From contig DASXLD010000110.1 in assembly GCA_036496385.1 (NCBI GenBank), positions 1 to 64,000 on the forward strand: DNA of 64,000 nt, in the 5' to 3' direction. The DNA is from Schlegelella_A sp036496385 (GTDB taxonomy: Bacteria; Pseudomonadota; Gammaproteobacteria; Burkholderiales; Burkholderiaceae_C). Every line of letters starts with the position of its first letter. The first letter of the stretch is position 1. Shown here piece by piece: positions 41,817-49,892 of this stretch. The notes beneath the pieces were generated by a model, which ran no database searches, was not told where the DNA came from, and worked only from the letters and a program-made list of their open reading frames with translations. Position numbers and translations under genes: made by a program.

Positions 41817-42685
41817 GGACGACGGTCGCCGTGTCGTTGCTGCTCGCGCTCGTCCTCGGCGCCTGCGCGACCGTGCCGGATCGCTTCGGCTGGGAAACGC
41901 GTCTGCGCGGCGACAGCGTCGTTCTTCTCGGCGAAGTTCACGACAACCCCGAGCAGCACCGGCTTCGCCTCGCCGTCCTGGAGCGCGCCTTCGCGGCGGG
42001 CTGGCGGCCGGCGATCGTGATGGAGCAGTTCGACCGCGACCACCAGGCCGACATCGAGCAGGCGCGGCGCGAGCGGCCGGGCGACGCCCAGCACGTCATC
42101 GATCTCGCGGCGCCGGCCGCGAGCGGCTGGAACTGGGAGTCGTACCGGCCGTTCGTCGCGCTCGCGCTCGACTACGGCGTGCCGCTGATCGCTGCCAACC
42201 TATCGAGCGCCGACGCGACGCGGATCGTGCGCGCTGGCTACGCGGCGGTGTTCGATGCCGAGAGCATCGCCGCGCTCGGCCTCGACCGGCCGATCGAGGG
42301 GTCCGTGCGGGCGGCGCAGGAGCACGAGATCGACGTCGGCCACTGCGGCGTGCTGCCGGCCGAGGCCTGGCCGCGGATGGCGCGCGCGCAGTACGCGCGC
42401 GACGCGGTGATGGCGCACGCCGTGGCCGCACACGCCGCGCACGGCGCAGTGCTGCTCGCCGGCAACGGCCACGCCCGGCGCGACATCGGCGTGCCGCGCT
42501 GGCTCGAGCTCGACGCCGGCCGCGTCCTCGCGATCGGCTTCCTGGAGAACGACAGTGCGACACCGCCGTCAGCGTTCGATGCCGTCGTCCGCACCGCGCC
42601 GGCGGCGCGCGACGACCCGTGCGCACGCTTCATCGCGCCGCCGCGCCGCGTCGACGCGGCGCTCGGTCAGGACGCGTTCGAATAG
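41813..42685 (+). CDS. chaN: ChaN-family (haem-binding uptake, Tiki superfamily) lipoprotein
   Basis: A 290-residue lipoprotein with a signal ending in the lipobox ALVLGAC. The ChaN core is visible as VVLLGEVHDNPEQHRLRLAVLE, AIVMEQFDRDHQ, and a C-terminal LLAGNGHARRDIGVPRWL, giving the conserved Glu/His residues. ChaN proteins bind haem at the outer membrane, with a suggested role in iron uptake. The GTG start at 41813 overlaps the reductase stop. Its last 19 bases overlap the convergent DUF899 gene. Confidence 0.85.
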   Translation: MRTTVAVSLLLALVLGACATVPDRFGWETRLRGDSVVLLGEVHDNPEQHRLRLAVLERAFAAGWRPAIVMEQFDRDHQADIEQARRERPGDAQHVIDLAAPAASGWNWESYRPFVALALDYGVPLIAANLSSADATRIVRAGYAAVFDAESIAALGLDRPIEGSVRAAQEHEIDVGHCGVLPAEAWPRMARAQYARDAVMAHAVAAHAAHGAVLLAGNGHARRDIGVPRWLELDAGRVLAIGFLENDSATPPSAFDAVVRTAPAARDDPCARFIAPPRRVDAALGQDAFE

Positions 42686-43371
42686 GACAGCTTCGGATAC
42701 CAGTCGCTGCCGCGCCCGGCCGGCGTGAGGTCGAGCAGGTTCCAGAGCGGCGTCGGATCGGGCGCACCGCGCGGGTCCTGGCCGGGGTCGCTCGTGCCGC
42801 CGAGCTCGGCGCCCCAGAAGTGCAGCACCTTGCCGTCCTGCTTGACCCAGACGTCGAGCGCCGGCCATTCGCTGCCGTCGGAAGCGAGGCCGCGGTAGTC
42901 GCGTGCGAAGTCGTCGCCGACGGTCGCGTAGAACTTGAGGTTGCGCCAGCCGCGCTCGCGCGCGAAGGCGAGCTGGCGCTCGACCGGCGAGCGGCCGAGG
43001 ACGGCGAAGGCGACGCGCTGCGTCAGGTCGGCGACCGGGATGTCCATCGAGCCGAGGTACGACGTGCACATCGGGCACGGCCGCTCGCGCTGAGGGCCAT
43101 ACATCCAGAAGTAGGTGATCAAGGTGTCGTGCTTGCCGAACAGATCGGCGAGGTGCACGGTCTTGCCGTTCTCGTCCTTGAACTTGTAGTCGGGTGGCTC
43201 GCCGCCCGGCGCGAGCTTGCGGCGCTGCGCGGCGACGCGCTCGATGTGGCGGCGCAGCTCGATCTCCTCGGCGAGCAGCGCGGTGCGTGCGCGCCGGTAT
43301 TCGGCGCTGTCGTTGGGATAGGGCTTGCTCGCGGCAGCGGCCAGCTCGGCGGCGGGCTTCAGGTCGTTCAT
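42667..43371 (-). CDS. DUF899 family thioredoxin-like protein
   Basis: A 234-residue DUF899 protein with a thioredoxin-like fold: YKFKDENGKTVHLADLF, TLITYFWMYGPQRERPCPMCTSYLG (CxxC in CPMC), RSPVERQLAFARERGW, YATVGDDFARDY. The CPMC pair would be the redox centre. The ATG at 43371 is the start. Function unknown; these are usually found as stand-alone stress or redox proteins. Confidence 0.87.
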   Translation of the reverse strand: MNDLKPAAELAAAASKPYPNDSAEYRRARTALLAEEIELRRHIERVAAQRRKLAPGGEPPDYKFKDENGKTVHLADLFGKHDTLITYFWMYGPQRERPCPMCTSYLGSMDIPVADLTQRVAFAVLGRSPVERQLAFARERGWRNLKFYATVGDDFARDYRGLASDGSEWPALDVWVKQDGKVLHFWGAELGGTSDPGQDPRGAPDPTPLWNLLDLTPAGRGSDWYPKLSYSNAS

Positions 43372-43475
43372 CGTTGCGCTCCTTTCGATGCGGCGGCGCT
43401 CGGGCGAACGCCGATTCGCGGTTCTAGCATCGGCGCCGGTCGCGCGTCGACGGCGCGGCAATCGCCCTGCTGCTG

Positions 43476-44435
43476 TCAGCGCCTGAGCCGCTCGCTGCCG
43501 CGCGCCAGATAGAACCACTCCTGTCCCGTCTCGGCACCAGGATTGGGGAAGACGATCATGCCGGCGAAAGGAGCGACGACCGACGCGCCGTCGGCGCGCG
43601 TGCCGATGCGCTCGCCGGCAGCGACGGGGTCGAAGCTGCGCCAGGTCTTGACGAACGCGTCGCCCGCGCTCGTCTTGTCGATGACTTCGCACAGCCGCAG
43701 CGACTGCATCTGCGCCGCCGGCTCCGGATCCGGCGTGTCGCTGATGCCGAGGTGCGCGAGCGTGCGGAGGATCGCGCGGTAGCCGACCTCGGGTGCCCCG
43801 GGGTCGTCATGCTGCCCGCATTCGAGCGTCACTCCGCAGCCGCCGATCGAGCGCATGTACTCGGTCGTGCCGATGCCGTAGGCCGGGTCGGTGTCGAGCT
43901 TGGCGTCGGGCATCGTCGCCGCGAGCGCGCGGCGGCGCTCGCTGCCGGCAGCGTAGGTTGCGAGCCAGCCGTCGACCGCGCGGCCGACGCCAAGCCGCAG
44001 CGCGATCGCCTCCTCGCGCGCGGCGCCGGCGAACGGCTCGAGCGGCCCGGCGTTGTCGGGCGGCCCGAGGAAGACGAACGGCACCCCGGGCGAGCGGAAC
44101 GAGTGCAGGTCGAGCAGCACCTCGTGCTCGGCGAGCAGCGGGCAGAGCCAGTTGGCGACGTAGTCCTCGTGCTCGCGCGGCTGCGGCGTCGGCTGGAGCT
44201 TGCGATTGAGATTGCGGTCGCCGGCGCGTCGATGCTCGGCGTAGGCGAGCGGATTGGTCACCGGCACCAGCGTCAGCCGGCCGGCGACGAGCTGCAGCGC
44301 GCCGGCGTCGATCTCGCGCACGACGCGCTCGATCGCGCGCGTGCCGCAGATCTCGTCGCCATGGACGGCGCCGAGGACGATGAGGCGCGCTCCGGGCTTC
44401 GTCGTTGCGAAGGAGATCGATCGGAAAGGACGCAT
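43476..44435 (-). CDS. Succinylglutamate desuccinylase/aspartoacylase-family (M14-like) protein
   Basis: A 319-residue zinc carboxypeptidase-fold amidohydrolase of the AstE/AspA group. Zinc ligands are in LGAVHGDEICG and LLDLHSFRSP, and VTNPLAYAEHRRAGDRNLNR gives the substrate-binding Asn-Arg pair; the catalytic glutamate is likely in VTLECGQHDD. The ATG at 44435 starts just before the first strand. No arginine-degradation genes are near, so the N-acyl substrate is unknown. Confidence 0.85.
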   Translation of the reverse strand: MRPFRSISFATTKPGARLIVLGAVHGDEICGTRAIERVVREIDAGALQLVAGRLTLVPVTNPLAYAEHRRAGDRNLNRKLQPTPQPREHEDYVANWLCPLLAEHEVLLDLHSFRSPGVPFVFLGPPDNAGPLEPFAGAAREEAIALRLGVGRAVDGWLATYAAGSERRRALAATMPDAKLDTDPAYGIGTTEYMRSIGGCGVTLECGQHDDPGAPEVGYRAILRTLAHLGISDTPDPEPAAQMQSLRLCEVIDKTSAGDAFVKTWRSFDPVAAGERIGTRADGASVVAPFAGMIVFPNPGAETGQEWFYLARGSERLRR

Positions 44436-44497
44436 GGCGGGACTTTAGTCCGCTCTCCGACGATGACCGGCGCGCGGCGCGGCGCTATGCTGCGCGC

Positions 44498-44920
44498 GTG
44501 CTGCGCCAACTCGACACCACGCTCGGCTTCGACACGCCGGGCCGCGGACTGCTCGAGATCACTCGCCCCATCGAATCATGGCTCGGCGAGAGCGGCTTCG
44601 CGACGGGGCTGCTCACGCTTTTCATTCGCCACACGTCGGCGAGCCTCGTCGTCCAGGAAAATGCCGCGCCCGAGGTGCGCGCCGACCTCGACCGCTTCAT
44701 GGCCCGGCTCGTCCCCGACGGCGATGCGCTCTTTCGCCATCGTGCCGAGGGCTTCGACGACATGCCGAGCCACGTGCGCTCGGTGCTGACGGCGACGCAG
44801 CTCTCGATCCCGGTCGCCGAAGGCCGGCTCGTGCTCGGCACCTGGCAAGGCATCTTCATCTGGGAGCACCGCCTCAAGTCGCATCGACGCGAGGTCGCGC
44901 TGCATCTGATCGGCGAGTGA
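44498..44920 (+). CDS. yjbQ: YjbQ family protein (UPF0047)
   Basis: A 140-residue single-domain protein spanning the whole YjbQ/UPF0047 fold: LLTLFIRHTSASLVVQENAAPEVRADL, DDMPSHVRSVLTATQLSIPV and LGTWQGIFIWEHR. Some members have thiamine-phosphate synthase side activity, but the true role is unsettled. The GTG at 44498 begins at the first strand; this lies 63 bp upstream-facing from the divergent M14-like gene. Confidence 0.87.
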   Translation: MLRQLDTTLGFDTPGRGLLEITRPIESWLGESGFATGLLTLFIRHTSASLVVQENAAPEVRADLDRFMARLVPDGDALFRHRAEGFDDMPSHVRSVLTATQLSIPVAEGRLVLGTWQGIFIWEHRLKSHRREVALHLIGE

Positions 44921-44926
44921 GCGAGG

Positions 44927-44958
44927 GCGAGCGTGCGCGGCTTCGCCGCGGCGCTCGC
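44927..44958 (+). terminator. Stem-loop between convergent yjbQ and hypothetical gene
   Basis: GCGAGCG pairs with CGCTCGC (7 bp), enclosing an inner GCGGC/GCCGC stem with a TTC loop. It lies between the yjbQ stop at 44920 and the minus-strand stop at 44958-44960 and would serve both genes. No T-run is present. Confidence 0.45.
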
Positions 44959-45584
44959 TAGGGGCACCGGACGACGGCACCGAAGACGCTGCAGGCGCCG
45001 TGCGGACCCCATAGCGTCGGCCCGACGCGGTTCAAGCGCGTGCCGTCGCTCGCCCAGCAGCCCGAGGCGTCGCACGCCGTGATCGAAGTCAGCGGCTGCG
45101 GCGACGGCGGTCGGGTCGGGATCGCGACGGCGGACGATGCCGGCGGCAAGGCCGGCAGCGGCGGACGAATGCCGGTGACCGGCGGCACCGCCACCGGCGG
45201 CTGGGCGAGGCGGCCGAACGGCGGCGGGTCGGCGCGGCTCGCGAGGCAGCTGTGCGCGGCGCGGCGGCGCGCCGCATCGAGCCCGGGAGCGACGGCGTGC
45301 GCATCGCGCCGGCCGCCGCGGGCCGCCGACGGCCCCGATGCCGCCGCTGCTTCCTCGTCGCGAAGCGCCGCGAGGGCCTGCTGGCACTCGGGCGCCTGTA
45401 GCGGATCTCCGCTCGCCGCGCCGCTCACGGCCGACCCGTCCGCGGCCGACCCGTCCGCGGCCGATGCACCCGTGGCCGATGCGCTCGCGACCGACGCGCC
45501 CGCGGCCGACGCGGCCGCCACGGCCGCCACGGCGCCCACGCCGCCCGCCAGCGCGATCGCGAGCGCGAAGAGGAAGCGCCGCAT
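44958..45584 (-). CDS. Exported Ala/Ser-rich hypothetical protein
   Basis: A 208-residue protein with signal peptide MRRFLFALAIALAGGVGA and a low-complexity Ala-Ser-Gly segment built from five-residue repeats (residues 25-60), then a helix CQQALAALRDEEAAA, a Pro-rich linker, and a C-terminal compact motif ITACDASGCWASDGTRLNRVGPTLWGP ending in SVFGAVVRCP with four cysteines. That C-terminal pattern recurs in exported proteins of Burkholderiales, from memory. The function is unknown. The start is ATG 45584, 31 bp after the GrdB-like gene stop. Confidence 0.7.
   Translation of the reverse strand: MRRFLFALAIALAGGVGAVAAVAAASAAGASVASASATGASAADGSAADGSAVSGAASGDPLQAPECQQALAALRDEEAAAASGPSAARGGRRDAHAVAPGLDAARRRAAHSCLASRADPPPFGRLAQPPVAVPPVTGIRPPLPALPPASSAVAIPTRPPSPQPLTSITACDASGCWASDGTRLNRVGPTLWGPHGACSVFGAVVRCP
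45427..45513. repeat. Imperfect 15-bp tandem repeats inside the exported protein gene
   Basis: Five successive 15-bp units and part of a sixth, each close to GCGGCCGACCCGTCC, run through the gene and encode the five-residue Ala/Ser/Gly/Asp repeats. The first two full units are nearly identical, the rest diverged. Unit length divisible by three allows length change without frameshift. Confidence 0.75.
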
Positions 45585-45615
45585 CAGGGTCAAGGCCGAT
45601 CCTTCGCGCTCGCGC

Positions 45616-46545
45616 TCAAGCGCCGTCCCGGCGCGCCTTCGCCTGCACCTTGCCGGCATCGAACGCCGCACGCCGGCGCACGATTTCGTCGGGAGACAGT
45701 CGATCGACATTGCAGTAGTCGAGCTTCCAATCGGCGCTCTCGCTCCAGCGCAGCGGCGACTGGACCGTCGTCCGCGGCGCCGGCGCCGCCTCGAGGAGGT
45801 CGAGCGCGAGCGCGAGCGTCGCGTCCTGCGACGCGCGGTCGTGCGGCAGCCCGGCCGCGTTGCCGAGCGGAAAGTCGGAGAACACGAAGCGCGGCACGCC
45901 GACGTGCTCGACGATGTCTTTGGCGCAGCCGAGGACGACCGTTGCGACTCCCGCCGCTTCGAGCAGGCGTGCGATCAGGCCGACGGTCTGGTGGCAGACC
46001 GGGCAGTTGGCGACGAGAAGGGCGGCATCGACGTGATCGGCCTTGCAGCGGGCGACGATCTCGGTGCCGTCGACCGCGACCGTCGTCCGTTGACTGCGGT
46101 GGGTCGGCGCGCCGTGGAAGCGCGGCGCGACCTTGCCGATCCGGCCCCGGGCGGCGGCGCGCCGCAGCGCCGGCAACGGGAACCAGGTGTTGGCGTCCTC
46201 CGCAGTCGTGTGCTGGCGGTCGATCGCGACGTGCGAGATGCGCAGATCGTGGTCGCTTCGCGTGTCGCCCGAGTAGATGCTGAAGAACTTCGCGGCCGCG
46301 TTGTAGGGGGCGCCCGGCCCCTGGTCGCCCTCGTCGGGCTGGTACGGCGCAGCCGTCGTGACGATGGTGACGCGGCAACGCGCGAGCGGTTGCGCCAGGC
46401 GATGGAACGGCACGTCGGCGTGGTGCGCCCATTCGTACGGCGCGCCGTAGCCGAGCGCCTGGTAGTACGTGCGGACGCGATCGAGATACGGAATCGGCAC
46501 GTCGTGCACCGCGGCCGTCGCGGCATCGGCAAAGGCTTTGCTCAC
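45616..46545 (-). CDS. GrdB/PrdB-like (glycine/sarcosine/betaine/D-proline reductase selenoprotein B family) protein with CxxC
   Basis: A 309-residue protein whose N-terminus (VPIPYLDRVRTYYQALGYGAPYEWAHHADVPF, TIVTTAAPYQPDEGD) and C-terminal LVANCPVCHQTVGLIARLLEAAGVATVVLGCAKDIVEHVG match the GrdB/PrdB reductase subunit family. In clostridial enzymes the first position of the CxxC is selenocysteine; here it is cysteine (CPVC), so no SECIS element is needed. It lies 13 bp downstream of a hybrid kinase gene and 31 bp upstream of the exported protein gene. A reductive cleavage role in an apparent aerobe is unexplained. Confidence 0.75.
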   Translation of the reverse strand: MSKAFADAATAAVHDVPIPYLDRVRTYYQALGYGAPYEWAHHADVPFHRLAQPLARCRVTIVTTAAPYQPDEGDQGPGAPYNAAAKFFSIYSGDTRSDHDLRISHVAIDRQHTTAEDANTWFPLPALRRAAARGRIGKVAPRFHGAPTHRSQRTTVAVDGTEIVARCKADHVDAALLVANCPVCHQTVGLIARLLEAAGVATVVLGCAKDIVEHVGVPRFVFSDFPLGNAAGLPHDRASQDATLALALDLLEAAPAPRTTVQSPLRWSESADWKLDYCNVDRLSPDEIVRRRAAFDAGKVQAKARRDGA

Positions 46546-46558
46546 GGCGGCGGCGAGC

Positions 46559-48412
46559 TCAACTTCGGCCCGGTGACGCCGAACCGGCCCATTGCTTCAC
46601 CGTCGCGGCGAGCTGCGCCGCGCGAACCGGCTTGGTCATGTAGTCGTCCATGCCGGCGTCGATGCAGCGCTCGCGGTCACCGGCCAGGGCATCGGCGGTG
46701 AGGGCGACGATCGGCGTGTACGTGCCGCGCGCGCGGCCGTCGTCGCGGATCCGGCGGGTCGCTTCGAAGCCGTCCATGACGGGCATGTGGCAGTCCATGA
46801 AGATGAGGTCGTAGCGAGCGTCCGCAGCGGCGCTGCGCGCCGCCTCGCCGTCGGCGACGACGTCGACCAGGCAGCCCATCTTCTTCAGCATCGCCGAGAC
46901 GACGAGCTGGTTGACGGCGTCGTCCTCGGCGAGCAAGACGCGTGCCGCGGGCACGGCGGTCTCCTCCGGCGCCGGCGCCTCCGCTAGGGGTTCGCGCGCT
47001 CGCGCCAGCGGCAGCTCGAACCAGAACGTCGAGCCTTCGGCGACCCGGCTGTCGACGCCGACCCGGCCGCCCATCAGCTCGGCGATCTCGCGGACGATGG
47101 CCAGGCCGAGCCCGCTGCCGCCGTGGCGGCGCGTGCTCGACGCATCGACTTGCGTGAAGGCGTCGAACACCGAATCGAACTGGTCCGCGGCGATGCCGAT
47201 GCCGGTGTCGCGGACCTCGAACCGCAGCTGCACGGCGGTCGCGGCGGCGGCGACGACGGAGACGTCGAGGACGATCCGCCCGCGCTCGGTGAACTTGACG
47301 GCGTTGTGGAGAAGGTTGACGAGCACTTGCCGCAGCCGCACCGCGTCGCCTTCGACGCGCTCGGGCAGATCGGGCGAGATCGTGCAGCTCAAGGTGATGG
47401 GTTTGTCGCGGGCCGTCGCCGCCATCAGGTCGGCGGCGTCGCGGACGAGCGCGCGCAAATCGAACGTGGTCGGATGGAGGGTGAGCTTGCCCGCCTGGAC
47501 GCGCGACAGGTCGAGGACGTCGTCGATCAGGGTGAGGAGCGCGGTCGCCGACAGGTGCGCGGTCTCGACGAGCCGGCGCTGGCTCGGCATCAGCGGTGTG
47601 TCGAGCAGCAGCTCGGTCGTGCCGAGCACTCCGTTCATCGGCGTGCGGATCTCGTGGCTGATCGTGGCGAGGAACTGGCCCTTGGCGACGTTGGCCTCCT
47701 CGGCGCGCCGACTGGCCTGCTCGAGGTCGTGCGCCTGGCTCTCGAGTGCGCGCGTCTTCTCCTCGAGGCTCGCGACCAGCGCGCGCGCCGTCTGCATCGC
47801 GCGGTGGACGCGCACGCGCAGCCGCTCGGAGACGAGGCCGGTGAAGGCGAGGTAGGTGCCGAGCAGGTACATCGTCGCCGCGATCGTCAGCCGGTCGCTC
47901 CAGAACGAATCGGCAGGCCGGTAGCGCCAGATCCAGCCTGCGTAGGCGAGATAGGCGGCGACGACGACGTGGTTGAAGTAAATCGCGCGCCGAAAGCCGT
48001 CGCCGACCTGGTCGGCGACGCGCACCAGCAGCAGGCAGCCGAAGAAGAGATGCACGTGCTCGAAATGGCGCAGGTTGAGCAGCCAGACGAAGATGTCGAG
48101 ATGAAGGAAGACGAGGCCGAGGTCGAGCGCGCCGGTGCGGCCGTACCACATGCGCAGCGCGAGCCAGCTCGCGAGCGCGTAGCCGAGGTTCGTCGCCAGC
48201 AGGAGCTCGAGCGCGGGGCTTGCCAGCGGCGTGCCCGCGCGGATGTCCTGCAGGACGGCGATGGCGCACAGGATGGCGAAGCCAGCGGCGCGCACCGCGG
48301 GGAGCTGGACGGTGTTCAGGCGGCGCGCGGTCGCTACCCGTCGCCGGGCGAGCACGTCGGGATCGAGCGTGAAGCCAGCGTCGTTCTCGAGCGTCGATCC
48401 GGGTGCGATCAC
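46559..48412 (-). CDS. Hybrid sensor histidine kinase with C-terminal receiver
   Basis: A 617-residue membrane kinase. Residues 40-200 contain about six hydrophobic segments without a large periplasmic domain (AVRAAGFAILCAIAV, LDLGLVFLHLDIFVWLL, TIAATMYLLGTYLAFT). A short coiled coil leads to the H-box ATISHEIRTPMNGV, then N-box LLHNAVKFTERG, G boxes RDTGIGIA and GGSGLGLAIV, and a C-terminal receiver with EDDAVNQ, MDCHMPVMDG and MTKPVRA. It autophosphorylates and transfers to its own receiver; the final output is unknown. It may signal to the orphan receiver at 1235-1639, though distance makes that speculative. It heads an apparent operon with the GrdB-like gene. Confidence 0.9.
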   Translation of the reverse strand: MIAPGSTLENDAGFTLDPDVLARRRVATARRLNTVQLPAVRAAGFAILCAIAVLQDIRAGTPLASPALELLLATNLGYALASWLALRMWYGRTGALDLGLVFLHLDIFVWLLNLRHFEHVHLFFGCLLLVRVADQVGDGFRRAIYFNHVVVAAYLAYAGWIWRYRPADSFWSDRLTIAATMYLLGTYLAFTGLVSERLRVRVHRAMQTARALVASLEEKTRALESQAHDLEQASRRAEEANVAKGQFLATISHEIRTPMNGVLGTTELLLDTPLMPSQRRLVETAHLSATALLTLIDDVLDLSRVQAGKLTLHPTTFDLRALVRDAADLMAATARDKPITLSCTISPDLPERVEGDAVRLRQVLVNLLHNAVKFTERGRIVLDVSVVAAAATAVQLRFEVRDTGIGIAADQFDSVFDAFTQVDASSTRRHGGSGLGLAIVREIAELMGGRVGVDSRVAEGSTFWFELPLARAREPLAEAPAPEETAVPAARVLLAEDDAVNQLVVSAMLKKMGCLVDVVADGEAARSAAADARYDLIFMDCHMPVMDGFEATRRIRDDGRARGTYTPIVALTADALAGDRERCIDAGMDDYMTKPVRAAQLAATVKQWAGSASPGRS

Positions 48413-48488
48413 CTGTGCGGCAAGGGTCCTGGTGCCCGGATTGTCTGCGCCTGTCGCGCGGCGCGTACGCGGCGGGGTCTGCGGTGCT

Positions 48489-49727
48489 TCAGTCAGCGGC
48501 GAGGACGCGGGCGGCGACGCGCCGCAGCGACAGCGCCTGGACGAGGATGCTGAAGATCACCACGCCGTAGGTGGTGGTGATGATGGTCTCGCGGCCGGCA
48601 ATCATCGGCAGCGAGAGCGCGAGCGCGATCGAGATGCCGCCCCGCAGGCCGCCCCAGGTCATGATCGTGATCGCTGCCCTGCGATGCAGCCCAAGCCGCG
48701 GCGCGACCAAGATCGGCAGGCCGATGCTGATGAACCGCGCCGCAAGGACGATCGCGATCGCGATCGCCGCCAGCGCGATGTGCAGCGCCGAGAAGGTCAG
48801 GATGAGCATCTCGAGGCCGATCAATCCGAACAGGAGCAGGTTGAGCAGATCGTCGAGGACGTCCCAGAACTCGAACAGGCGCCGCTGCGTCTCCGGCGAC
48901 ATCGCCTCCCGCTTGCCGCGACTGCCGACGATCAGCCCCATCAGCACGACGGCGATCGGCGCCGAGACGTGCAGCGCCTCGGCGAGCGTGTAGCCGCCGG
49001 TCGCGAGCGCGAGCGTGATGAGGATCTCGACCGGGTGGCTGTCGACCCGGCGCAGCATCAGGAAGCCGACCTGGCCGGCGGCGAGCCCGAACAGCGCGCC
49101 GCCGATGACCTCGGTCGCGAACAGCAGCGCGGCCGAGGTGGCGTCGAGGTGCGCCGGGCCCTGCGTCAGCGTGAGCAGAGTCAGGAAGACGACGACGCCG
49201 GTGCCGTCGTTGAACAGGCTCTCGCCTGCAATCCGCGTCTCGAGGCCCTTCGGCACGCCGACGTGGCGCAGGACGGCGAGGACGGCGACCGGGTCGGTGG
49301 GCGAGATCAGCGCCCCGAACAGCATGCACGACAGCAACGGAATCGCCAGGCCGAGTGCGCCGGTCGCGAGATAGAAGCCGGCGCCGACCAGGGCCGTCGA
49401 CGTCGCGACGCCGAAGGTCGCAAGCACCAGGATCAGCCACTTCTCCTTCGCGATGTCGGCAGCGTTGATGTGCAGGCTGCCGGCGAAGAGGAGCAGGCCG
49501 AGGACGCCGTTCAGCAGCAGGCCGGCGAAGTCGAAGTGCGCGATCGCCTCGGCCACCTTCCGGGCGAGCCCGGGGTCGTGGTTGGCGACGAGAACGGCGA
49601 GCAGCGAGACGACGACGCCGATCGCGGTGATGCCGACGGCGTCGGGCAGCTTGACGAAGCGATGGTTGAGGTAGCCGAAGACGGCGACCAGCGAGACCAC
49701 CAGCCCGATGATTTGAAATGCGCTCAC
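48489..49727 (-). CDS. CPA1-family Na+/H+ antiporter
   Basis: A 412-residue polytopic protein with about 12 hydrophobic segments. The ion-binding aspartates are in ALISPTDPVAVLAVL and ESLFNDGTGVVVFL, and TWGGLRGGISIALALSLP carries the conserved arginine of NhaP/NHE-type exchangers. GTG at 49727 begins at the first helix; an upstream ATG at 49784 would add 19 polar residues. It is transcribed alone, just beyond the kinase gene start. Confidence 0.9.
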   Translation of the reverse strand: MSAFQIIGLVVSLVAVFGYLNHRFVKLPDAVGITAIGVVVSLLAVLVANHDPGLARKVAEAIAHFDFAGLLLNGVLGLLLFAGSLHINAADIAKEKWLILVLATFGVATSTALVGAGFYLATGALGLAIPLLSCMLFGALISPTDPVAVLAVLRHVGVPKGLETRIAGESLFNDGTGVVVFLTLLTLTQGPAHLDATSAALLFATEVIGGALFGLAAGQVGFLMLRRVDSHPVEILITLALATGGYTLAEALHVSAPIAVVLMGLIVGSRGKREAMSPETQRRLFEFWDVLDDLLNLLLFGLIGLEMLILTFSALHIALAAIAIAIVLAARFISIGLPILVAPRLGLHRRAAITIMTWGGLRGGISIALALSLPMIAGRETIITTTYGVVIFSILVQALSLRRVAARVLAAD

Positions 49728-49892
49728 GGGGCGGTGCGTTCGTCCGGTGAGCGGGCAGCCTGCACGCCCCGAGTCTAGGGACAAGCCGGAGATGGCACCG
49801 AGGCGCCCACCGATAACATCGGCCGGTTCGCAGCCGCAGGCAGGAGCCAGCCAGGCTCACAGCCACCCACGAGACCCCGGAGCCCACCTCTC

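Noticed and set aside
39518..42685. Open frame of 1055 codons on the plus strand
   Set aside because: Only its last 290 codons (from 41813) encode a recognisable protein, ChaN. The first part is antisense to the Bug receptor and the charged hypothetical gene.
45427..45513. Possible CRISPR-like repeat array
   Set aside because: The units are contiguous without spacers, are 15 bp long and lie in frame within a coding gene.
45616..46545. Selenocysteine codon in the GrdB-like gene
   Set aside because: No in-frame TGA is needed: the position is a normal cysteine codon in CPVC.
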